NCBI GenBank assembly: GCA_033439255.1
Contig: CM065878.1
Span: forward strand, 4,650,001-4,714,000
Length of the DNA stretch: 64,000 nucleotides
Origin: Hericium rajendrae
Taxonomy: Eukaryota > Basidiomycota > Agaricomycetes > Russulales > Hericiaceae
Reading direction: 5' to 3'
The translations under genes were made by a program, and so were the position numbers. The notes under the pieces are model-generated. The model did no database searches, had not been told where the DNA came from, and worked only from the letters and a program-made list of their open reading frames with translations. The first letter of the stretch is position 1. The number at the start of each line of letters is the position of its first letter. Positions 55,683-64,000 of the stretch are shown here, one piece after another.

Positions 55683-56534
55683 ATGGACCACTCACATTAC
55701 TACGCGCAAGCCTCCAACTCACGCTTGCCGGGCTCGCCACACCCTTCCTCGTCTTCTCCGTACGTCTCATTGCACTTATTGCATGTGGCGAGATATGCAG
55801 GATGATTAATGAATCGTCAGACAACCAGATCGAGAAGATGTCAAATCAATCATAACTCCTACGACGCCGGTCAGCGCTGCTAGCGCACCCCACCCATCGT
55901 CCAGCACAAACCCACGAAAACGTCCTCGCCGGAGTCAAGAGCCCGATCGAGGACCTGATCGCGAGCAAAAGCAAACGAAGCATCGTCTGAGGGCCGCCGA
56001 GCGGCGTGCGAAGCAGAGCCAGAGTCTGGCCGAGCTGAGCGCATTGCTGCCCGACACGCTGCAGCTCTACCAGGACAAGGCAGACCTGCGGGTAGTACCT
56101 CAAGGTGAGTGGCTGTTATCCATGGAAAGATGAGAGACTCACTGTCGCTGTAGTTATCACATATATACATCAGCTGCGCGACCAAGTAGCCGATTTAGAG
56201 AGCAAGATTGGCGAAGAGGATGCTACAAAAGGTGAGCCGTCGTCCTCTCTGGGAAGAGAGGACGCTCACCGTGATTCAAGTTATCACATACATCCATCAG
56301 CTGCGCGACCAAGTAGCCGATTTAGAGAGAAAGAATGGCGAACAAAATGCTACAATCCAGAGCCTCGAAAGCACCCTGGAGCAGAGGAATGTGGAGAGGC
56401 TGCGTCACGCAGCAGAAAAATGCAACCTGCTCATGCAGTTGGAAGTATTCAGGCTCGAAATCCACGCGCTGAAGAGGGCGGATTGGAATCCAGATTCTGC
56501 GAGCATGGGTACGATGGGGAGACCAGTGTGTTGA
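55683..56534 (+). CDS. bHLH-like protein 2 with duplicated helix-2 exon
   Basis: Exons: 55683-55759, 55821-56104, 56154-56231, 56281-56534. With all four, 230 residues; skipping the third gives 204, also in frame. N terminus Ser/Pro-rich, then RKRPRRSQEPDRG, basic region KHRLRAAERRAKQSQ (Leu-Glu-Lys at positions 5/9/13), helix 1 SLAELSALLPDTLQ, loop LYQDKADLRVVPQ. Helix 2 is coded twice: exon 3 VITYIHQLRDQVADLESKIG and the start of exon 4 VITYIHQLRDQVADLERKNG. Each copy has its own 49-nt intron in front, so the tandem unit is 127 bp (56105-56231 and 56232-56358). A coiled coil follows in exon 4 (SLESTLEQRNVERLRH). A protein with both copies would have a doubled helix 2; alternative use is possible. 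Confidence 0.72.
56105..56358 (+). repeat. Tandem duplication of intron plus exon
   Basis: Two 127-bp units in the bHLH-like gene: each a 49-nt intron and 78 nt of exon. The exon parts differ at roughly one base in ten; the introns have diverged more but kept donor GTGAG, acceptor and length. The 78-nt length keeps the frame. Confidence 0.85.
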
Positions 56535-57246
56535 GAGACTATGCAATGCAGTTACATTAGCCTTCACGTTCCAGTCACATCAGAAAGGAACATCATCATG
56601 GATCCCACTTCTATAAGATGCGTTTCCTGGTGCCCGTTCGATTTGTTTCTGTGTCCGCGCAGTACCCTTACTAAATTTCTGTTCCAAACTCAAGACGTCG
56701 GATTCTATGGCTAGCTACTCTCTTGTAAAGCTGCCGTGGCGAACGGAATGGCGCGTAGACCGGATTTACACTTACGTATAGATGGCCTAAATCGCGTGCA
56801 AGGGACGATATCGGGAGCAGACGGCGATTTGGAGGGGAGGGGGAGGAAGGAATGGCAGTGCGGAGAAAGAACGACGAAAGGGGCAGACATAGATCACGGA
56901 TGTGCAAAGTCATTCTGGTCAGTGTCACGTTTCACTTCCTTTAAGCAGCTCAGACTGGGGATTCGATCAGATCAGGCTGCAGGGCGACTCCCTTGGTATT
57001 TCTAGAACATTGTCCTCGTTTTTGACTAAGTTTTTTGAGTCGTAGTCCCATCGACGTACCTTGCTGGCAGCGTAATATCATAGTGATTGAAGTTGCTACT
57101 CACTAGACGTCTATGTAGAGGCGTGTGCTGACTGATTAAAAACATAGTACCTGAACGACTTGATCGGCGGCTGGTGGTAGGTCATCGGCTGAGCTAACGC
57201 GTTCTAAGTTTTAATGAGTCAGGTTGATACAAGATGATCCTCTCTC
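56535..57246. other. Intergenic between convergent genes
   Basis: About 700 bp, nothing recognised. Confidence 0.4.
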
Positions 57247-57653
57247 TCATAGAGGTTCGGCCGCCGAGATATAAAGTACTATCAGCAGCAAAATTATCAA
57301 TAAGCCTGATGACCCGAAAGGAGGTAATACATACCATTATTTCCGCGGATGAACGCGTCGCCGTATCGATTTGTGACTTTGCCATTCACATACTCCTCCG
57401 TCTGCTCTAGCGCGATGTTCATGTACCCATCAAGACATGAAAGCACACCTGGCCCAGACGTCAGCCTCGTGTACAGCTTTGCATGGAGCACGGACCGCGA
57501 CGTACCGCGATAATCTACTCCCGAGGTGAGGCGCACGACCACGCGTTTTCCGACGACTCCTTTCAAGAATTCTGTAGGCGAGCCTGATGGGCCGCTAGGA
57601 GGTGCAGGCGGAGGCGTAGCGTCGGCTGGTGGTGGTGGTGGTGATTCATCCAT
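57247..57653 (-). CDS. LSM6: U6 snRNA-associated Sm-like protein LSm6
   Basis: Three exons: 57653-57506, 57448-57335, 57278-57247; 97 residues. N-terminal Pro-rich extension (DESPPPPPADATPPPAPPSG), then the Sm fold: FLKGVVGKRVVVRLTSGVDYRG (Sm1), LSCLDGYMNIALEQTEEYVNGK (Sm1 end), NRYGDAFIRGNNVLYISAAE (Sm2). Near-identical to the conserved LSm6 core. Subunit of the LSm2-8 ring on U6 snRNA (splicing, nucleus) and the LSm1-7 ring (mRNA decay, cytoplasm). The last exon starts inside the GNN|V codon pair, so reading straight through the last intron gives a false C terminus. Core is intact; the Pro-rich head is longer than usual. Confidence 0.95.
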
Positions 57654-58323
57654 GTCGTGAATGAGATTGTAGATGAGTTTCGAAGATGACCAGAGCTTGA
57701 AGTTGCAAGCGGTGTTCGGGGACCTCCACTGCCGCTGAGGCTAGTGCTCTGTTCATTTATGACCGCCTCGTTTCCAGCCGACTCATTAATTGCCGCTAAA
57801 AATTGGCAAGCCCATGTCTTGTACTTTGGGCTCTATTCGTGGCCCCCTCATTTTCTGAGAATAATTTCTTGAGGCCTGCAGGCTGACATTCTGCGGTTGG
57901 ATCAGGGCCACGTGATCTCCGTCAAGACGCGTTTGTTTCAGATTCTTCGACTTATTTCGGGGCATTGACTCCTTAGCGCTTATTCTCATCCACTGCATCT
58001 CTATCTATTCCGTTCCAGATTTCCTTATTTCACCACATTTCTGTACCCCAATAATTGAGCAACCGCGATAGCGAGCTTGAAGAGCACCTGACGTGAACAT
58101 GTGTGTGCTCAGCCTGGTTACATCATAGATATTACTATAAATAGATCCACGGAAGGCATTGAATCCCGCGCGTTCCAGTCATTGTCGGCTACTATACCGG
58201 CTGACGATTCGAACTTCAGATGTAGCGTGCCTTCGTGCCCTCATAATCTCCGGTTAGGAAGATAAGTATTACTTGACCACTGACCACCACCACCTTTAGG
58301 GACATTAGTTCCGCGCAGGCGAC
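57654..58323. other. Divergent promoter region of LSM6 and the transporter
   Basis: About 670 bp between LSM6 (minus) and the transporter (plus). A TATAAATAG near 58135 on the plus strand is a possible TATA for the transporter. Nothing else seen. Confidence 0.4.
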
Positions 58324-61300
58324 ATGTCGACGCCTCCCGGCAAGGCTGCATACGACCCCCGTATCGGCGACGAGGCGGCCGAGGAGGAACCCGCCGAAAG
58401 TCCGCCGAGACCACGTCTTAAAATCGAGACGCAGAGTGAAGAGTCAGAGCAGGATGAGAAGCAGAAGAAGAAAGACGACGATCATGAGCGCGCCCCACAC
58501 AAGCCCCTGTTATCGCGACTTCCTGTCAACCTCACCTGGATCCCTGCCAATTTTACCTGGTCCAAGCTCAAGCCTGCCATTCGGAGCGCGTTGTCGGCAT
58601 GGATCTGCCTGTTGCTTATGATAATCATGCCTTCGTTGCGTACTATGGGTCAGGTACGTCATCTGCTCTCCATCGCGAGAGACATCTAAACAACTACACG
58701 ACTAGGCGGGCTTCTTGACTCTGATCGGTGAGCATGACATTGAAGGTCAAGTTTGTTTGTTTCTGAACATTCCTGCAGCGTCGGTCCTTGTTCCTCCATC
58801 TGGGCCCTTTGTGGCCAACGCAGAGCAATCGCTCACTGTACTGTTATTTGTTTCTCTGGCATGGGCGTAAGCACTGTGTTGTACTCAAAATTGTCCATAT
58901 ATTCATCCAGAGCTTAGATGGGGGTGTTTAGGGATCAAGCTGGCCACGTTCAGCCGCAGCCAAATCATAACTAATGCTCATCCCAATGATATATTTGCGG
59001 GCCATTATGTGGAAGCAGGGGTATGACTCGCGACTCGCCAGAAATCTGCAGTCACTGACTACGCTTTAGCCCTCTGCCATCATAGCCGTCTTCATTTTTA
59101 TAGGGAGTGCCTTTTTCTTGTTTATCAAGGCAAGGCAAGGGCCTGGGCCGTTTCTGTTCGCTTCGGTGCTAGGATGTATAGGTTTAGGTGCGTATCGTGC
59201 AGCATGCTTTACAACACCATCGCTGAAAGCAGTTGCCAGACATCTCACTGACCACTGCGGTGCTATTCCCTTACGCGAATTATCGCGTGGGACGAGCAGT
59301 CGTCCTCCCTATAGCCTTCCAAACTGCCGTCTCAATTGCATTATCTGTACTTGTCTTCCCCCAAACCATCTCCTATAGGTATACCATGCAACTACGCGCC
59401 ATTCTCGGTCATCTCAATAACTGCCTCGAGCAGCACCGCGCTGTTCTCAAAATACCGACCTCCTCCCCGGACTTCTCCCCTGCTGCCATCACTGCCGCAG
59501 CGAACGCCGCCGAAGCAGGCCTCGCGGGCCTCGGCATGTCGGGGCGCCTGCTCAAGCGCGACTTCTCCTATTCCCGCTTCTCCCCTGCAGACCTCTCCGA
59601 GTTCCGCCCCTCCATCCAGCGCCTCGTGGTGCGCGCGAACGGGCTCGGCATGTACTTCACGCTGATTGACCCGACGCGCGAGCGCTTCCCCGTGACCCCT
59701 GCGCCCGGTACACCCGCGCCCGGCACGCCCATCCACAGCCCCACCCCGTCGCGCCCCGCGTCGCGCGTCGTGTCCCGCTCGCCCTCGCCCGAACGCTCCG
59801 CCGCACCGTCAATGGACGCGGGCCCCTCTCCCCACGTGGACTTCCCGCACCCCGAGTCGCCGCGCCGCGCGCGCAAGCGCCACCCGCACTTCGACCTGGG
59901 CCGCAGCCCGCCGTCCTCGCGCCCGATGACGCCCGCGTCCTCGCGGCGGCACTCGCGCGAGCGGCGCACGCACGCGCACATGCACTCGCAGCTGCTGCAC
60001 GGGCTCACGCAGATCGCGCACGTGCACGTGCCCGGCGAGCGGCACCACCGCGAGCACGTCGTCGGCGTGTTCGAGTCGCAGCGCTACCTCGACCTCGAGA
60101 GCACGCACTTTGGGCACCCGCTCGCGGCGCTGTTTACGGAGCGCGCGACGGCGCTGCTGCGCGAGAGCTGTGCGGAGCTGACGGAGGCGTGCCAGGCGGC
60201 GCTGAAGGATTGGGATATGTGGCTTGACCACTCCAGGGCGGAGCGGTTCACGTTCTGGAAAAGCCAGCAGGGGAAGACGCAGCGCAATCGGGAGGTCGCG
60301 AAGAAGCTGGAAAAGACGGCGGATGAGTTGAAGCGGGCGTTGGACCATTTTAGAAAGGAGAAGCGGTAAGGGTTTGCGTTTGTGTTCGCTTTCTGGTGCT
60401 CATTTGATCATTAGGCATATGGTCGTTGATCCTTACCGGTCTGCATTCAATTCGAAGCATGAGGGCTTGATGACGGGCGAAGGTGTTCCTCCTCATAGAT
60501 TCATGTTCCACTGTTATGTGTACCAGTATCACCTCACCCTATTTGCCATGGCACTCATCGAGTCGGTGAGTCCGCACGACACAATAGTGTCCAGCTCTCC
60601 GGGAGATGCTATTAATAACGCGATCTTTAGTTCGACAACATCATTCGCATGGAGCAGAAGCGTCATCGGGCGCGTGTGTGGTTACCAGCCATGCCTTTCT
60701 ACAACGTCTTGAAGTGGACGGTATGGGAGCATAGTGTTGACTGGGAACAGGAGGACGACGAGAACCCCGGTGCGTCATTCTTTTCATCTGTCCATCGGGT
60801 TCAAATTAATTACGATGCGTCGTCTCGCTAGATGTTATCCAGGGCATGGACGAAACGTGGATGGACATGGGCGAGGCCCAACGGCGCGATCCCGACGCCT
60901 TGCCGCCGAGAAATGCATTTGAGAGGGTGATGAATTTCCTGTGGCATGTGATGCAGGCGTTTTCAGGTGGAAACCTGTTGTTTGCTGTCAAGGGCGGGAT
61001 TTTGACGAGTTAAGCACTGCCTATTATTGCCAGCCAGGATATTTGGAACTGACTCCGATTTAGTTCTGCTCACGCTTCCTTCGCTGATCAGAGGTTCCGC
61101 CGGTTTTGCATACGGTACGTCTGCCCCCTCTTTATGATCCAGTCTCGTTTTGATATGCTTGAATCCAGCCCAACGCTTCAGCTGGGCAATGTACGGCATA
61201 TTCTGTTCAGTGTATCTTATTCTTACGCTAACGTGACACCTAGTTTCATGGGCCAACTCACAATTGCCCGCTTCCGCGGCGACACGACCTTTGGTCTTGT

Positions 61301-62752
61301 CGCACGAATCACCAGCACGTTCTTTGGTGGCCTGCTTGGCACAGTCGTCTGGTATATCTCCACTGGCACCGGGAGAGGGAACGCCTTCGGCTTGGCTACT
61401 ACGCTCGGCGTGGCGTTTCCATTTTTCTTCTTCATGAGGCTGTATTGGACCGTGCCGCCTATGATCAACATTATCTTCTTCGTGACCTGCATGCTGGTAC
61501 AGTGCCTTGGCTTGTTTTACGTAGGGCTTGACTGACGGAATGGGTGTCAGGTCGTTGGCTTTTCTTGGCAGAATACTCACTTTGTAGCCGGTCCATTTAC
61601 TGCATTCGGGATTAATCTGGCCTGGGTACGCATTTCTCCTTGCGACGTGTCGTGTGTCCGTCTCATGTCGTACGTTCAGAGGCGATTTGTTCTGGTCGCC
61701 GCAGGTGTCACAGCGGCATTGTAAGTTATTTTGGTAACTGGTGTTATCTGTGCTCATCAGATCCACTAGCCTTTTCTCGTTCCTCCCACCCTCGACAACC
61801 CTTCGACGATACCAACGATCAACACTGTCCACGACGTCGACCGAGCTTGGGTCGGTGTACTGCTCTGTGGTGTCTTTCGCCAACGTGCGCCATGGGGTGG
61901 ACACGCAGGAGATACTGAATAGTTTGATTGCGGTCCGGCTGAAGCTCAAGCGGTCTATCATGCTACGAACCAATATCATATATGAGGTACGCTCTTTCAC
62001 AGTTCGTTCAAGTGGTCGTTTAGTCACATATTGCTGGGTAGTTCTCGTTGCGGGGCAGATGGCCAGCGAAACGGTACCAGAAGATCGTAGAGATTCAATT
62101 GTAAGCAATAGTTGCTCATTTGCGTGAAGTTGGGCTCATCACTGTACCGCAGGCAACTCGGCTACCTTCTCTCGCATCTAACGTCTGTCGTGGAACGCCT
62201 CGAACCCGCATGGTCAAGAGCCTTCCTCCGGCGGACGCGCTTTCTCGACTCGGATTTCCAGGGCGATGTCCTCGCCGTCATCAGTACGCTGTCTCCGCGT
62301 CTCTTCGTAATCACATCTCTGACGCACCAGGCCGACAGGTCTGGTTTCAATCTCTCTCCGCACTGGACATCCACTGCCGCAGATCACGCCCTGCCCCTTA
62401 TTCGACCGGTTCACGGTGCACCACCATGGTCTGAACGTGGTCAGACAGGAAGCGGACGACGATTACGGCCTCCCGCGGACAATGACCGTCGATACGCTCG
62501 AAGACGAGCAGTACATGTACGTCATGCCCTATTCTCCCTCCGCGCCGTAAGCCCATGTCTTGCCTTAGGTGCTTCTGCGTCGGCGTGGCTACGGCGTTCG
62601 GCATCGTGACGAGGTTAGATAGGCTCATGGTTGCGACCAAGGAGCTGGTCGGCGAGCAGTATCATATACACGGCGTCGGGTACGTGTCGAGGGTGGGCGG
62701 CGTGGAGATGGGCACGCGGACTAGCTCGTTGCGGCCTGGCATGGACGCTTGA
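58324..62752 (+). CDS. ArAE_2/FUSC-type membrane transporter (BRE4-like)
   Basis: Large multi-exon gene, roughly 1100 residues, stop at 62750-62752. Cytosolic acidic start (DEAAEEEPAESPPRPRL, SEESEQDEKQKKKDDD). First membrane block: SALSAWICLLLMIIMPSL, NAEQSLTVLLFVSLAWAWG, IIAVFIFIGSAFFLF, then ISLTTAVLFPYANYRVGRAV and LPIAFQTAVSIALSVLVFP. A long cytosolic domain follows with a Pro/Ser-rich loop (TPAPGTPAPGTPIHSPTPSR) and a charged helical part. Second membrane block: LLFAVKGGILTALLLTLPSL, STFFGGLLGTVVWYI, TTLGVAFPFFFFMRLYW, INIIFFVTCMLVVGFSW. The C-terminal cytosolic part ends RPGMDA. Two membrane blocks with a cytosolic insert match the ArAE_2_N / FUSC / ArAE_2 family (yeast Bre4), thought to move aromatic acids or similar anions. 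Substrate unknown; exact borders of the small exons are not resolved. Confidence 0.85.
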
Positions 62753-63129
62753 CAATTGCATATCTGGTTATGACGGTATGATCCCTCAATGACTTTTTTC
62801 TGTTGTGCGACTGCTGGTGCCGTCGTGCTGTTTGTTAAGGACTCTACCTGGAACAACATGTAATTGATTCATATACCAACCAGTAGATCTTGTGATGGTT
62901 TCAAGCATGAACAAATTGTTGGTGCATTGAGGCCATTTGCTCCAATGGACTCGCCATCCGACTAACACCGTCCTTCAAACATCTGAGTCGTGGACTCAAA
63001 TGACGGTATTGCCCTCAAACCTCTGGGAAGGCACTTCATAAATTATTTTCACCACAATATTCTTTCAGATATTCTCATAATTTCAGAAACACGGATGCTA
63101 ATAGCTACGTTGCTTTCAGAGATAATTCG
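62753..63129. other. Intergenic between convergent genes
   Basis: Nothing recognised. Confidence 0.4.
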
Positions 63130-63665
63130 TCAATACATACGCCTTGGCGCGCCCGCGAATTGCGAATTGTGATGAAGGTCCTGAATCTGCGCTTCCAGCT
63201 CTTGAATGCGTGCCTCCTGAGCCGTGATCTTGTCTCTCAGTTGTTCAATGAATTTCTGCTGAGACCTGGTCTCGTCCAGGAGTCTTTGATGCGCCTCCCT
63301 CAAGACAAGATTACCTTCCTTGTACCGGTTCAGGGAATTCTCGATGTCACCAGCTGTATCCCCCACTGATTCAATCTCCAATAGTAGTTGGCGAATGTAA
63401 TCGGTGGCTAGGCCCTGGTAAGTGCCTGTCCTTGCTCAGCCGTAGACGACTCACCCTTAGGTACCACGCGCTGGTCTGCTATGTCCCGCTGAAACCCCTC
63501 GGGAAGCAGGTCGTTGAGCTCCTCAAGGGCTTCCCTCTGTCTGCCACGTCGCTCGACGAATTCATGACGACGTGACTTTGTTTTCTGCTCGGGAGGATTT
63601 CCTGGATGTACGCTGGATGACATGTTTGCAGTACCAGCAACTTGCTGCTGTGTCTTTGGAGCCAT
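63130..63665 (-). CDS. bHLH-like protein 3
   Basis: Two exons: 63665-63455 and 63407-63130; 162 residues from MAPKTQQQVAGTANMSSS. Basic region SRRHEFVERRGRQ has His-Glu-Arg at positions 5/9/13, the E-box (CACGTG class) contact set. Helix 1 EALEELNDLLPEGF, loop RDIADQRVVPK, helix 2 ATDYIRQLLLEIESV, then a long coiled coil (YKEGNLVLREAHQRLL, QEARIQELEAQIQDLH). The intron splits the loop at the same phase as in the other two bHLH-like genes; its acceptor must be GGCCTAG, since the nearer CCAG would break the frame. Probable DNA-binding dimer; target unknown. A GATAAAAGG lies about 85 nt upstream on the minus strand (63745-63753). Confidence 0.75.
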
Positions 63666-64000
63666 GAGATATGGGTACGATGACGAGGATAGGTGGACGA
63701 AGGGATTCACGTTGGTGCTGAGAGACTTGCACCCTGCATCCCGTCCTTTTATCGCGTCGTGTCGTCGTCCACGCAGACTGCCGAGACGCGCGGAATGCAA
63801 AGCGATCGGAGCGTGTGTATGTACAGCTTGGGCTTTGACAATAGATCTGGTTGGAGATGAAGAGCCATCAGTACTGTGGCGGCCGTCCGTACAGCACAAG
63901 GAGCGCATTGACCACGGCTGTCATCTCAAAATGCGAGCGTCGAGGGAAGGCAGCGGACGTGAGTTGAATGGGGAAAGTTGAACAGGACATACCTCGACAA
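63666..64000. other. Upstream region of bHLH-like gene 3
   Basis: Contains a TATA-like GATAAAAGG (minus strand, 63745-63753). No other gene is recognised before the window ends. Confidence 0.4.

Noticed and set aside
59568-60348. Long minus-strand frames
   Set aside because: Shadow of the Pro/Ser/Arg/His-rich cytosolic loop of the transporter.
60963-62108. 381-codon minus-strand frame
   Set aside because: Antisense to the C-terminal membrane block of the ArAE_2 transporter, whose exons match a known family; composition of the antisense frame is incoherent.
62930-63010. Possible tRNA-like fold
   Set aside because: No T-arm consensus or pairing acceptor stem when read out.

Overview
The window is nuclear DNA of a filamentous basidiomycete, most likely an agaricomycete such as a polypore. 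The signs are genes split by many short introns of about 45-65 nt with GT...CTRAY...AG signals, a tRNA-Leu with an intron behind the anticodon, expanded F-box and serine carboxypeptidase families, a Ser/Pro-rich CaM-kinase, and many short disordered orphan proteins. I saw no reverse transcriptase, integrase, capsid or envelope reading frame.

Layout. 1-813: 3' end of an HtrL/YibB-like gene. 1.8-4.9 kb: two orphan disordered proteins, one ending in a single zinc finger. 5.4-10.9 kb: two head-to-tail secreted S10 serine carboxypeptidases. 9.8-18.1 kb: an inverted segmental duplication. Each arm carries tRNA-Leu(AAG) and a carboxypeptidase 5' part; the right-hand carboxypeptidase is a pseudogene, and its promoter is split by a 1.1-kb element with terminal inverted repeats. 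The 3.9-kb centre holds a CaM-kinase-like gene. 18.7-20.2 kb: a pyrimidine-rich stretch without a recognisable gene. 20.7-22.8 kb: an F-box gene and a remnant of a relative. 23.0-27.5 kb: dienelactone hydrolase-like enzyme, zinc alcohol dehydrogenase, and a TOM6-like membrane protein. 28.4-31.5 kb: two orphan genes with related 5' leaders. 31.9-36.5 kb: F-box relatives and an orphan zinc-finger gene. 37.15-39.1 kb: a complete Tc1/mariner element with TA target duplication, then a 294-bp inverted-repeat element starting in a near-perfect hairpin. 40.4-47.6 kb: orphan zinc-finger genes around an aldehyde dehydrogenase. 48.7-56.5 kb: F-box gene, peroxisomal dienoyl-CoA isomerase, bHLH-like gene, F-box pseudogene, second bHLH-like gene with a duplicated exon. 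57.2-63.7 kb: LSM6, a large ArAE_2/FUSC membrane transporter, and a third bHLH-like gene.

Housekeeping genes (LSM6, ALDH, ADH, isomerase, kinase, TOM6-like, transporter) are single and look intact. They are mixed with fast-moving families: F-box, S10 peptidase, bHLH-like and orphan zinc-finger proteins. The best leads are the duplicated helix-2 exon of the 55.7-kb bHLH-like gene, the tRNA-bounded inverted duplication, the orphan 'disordered body plus one terminal zinc finger' genes, the six-nucleotide start exon shared by F-box relatives, and three GC-AG introns. All calls come from reading translations and motifs by eye; no database search was possible.
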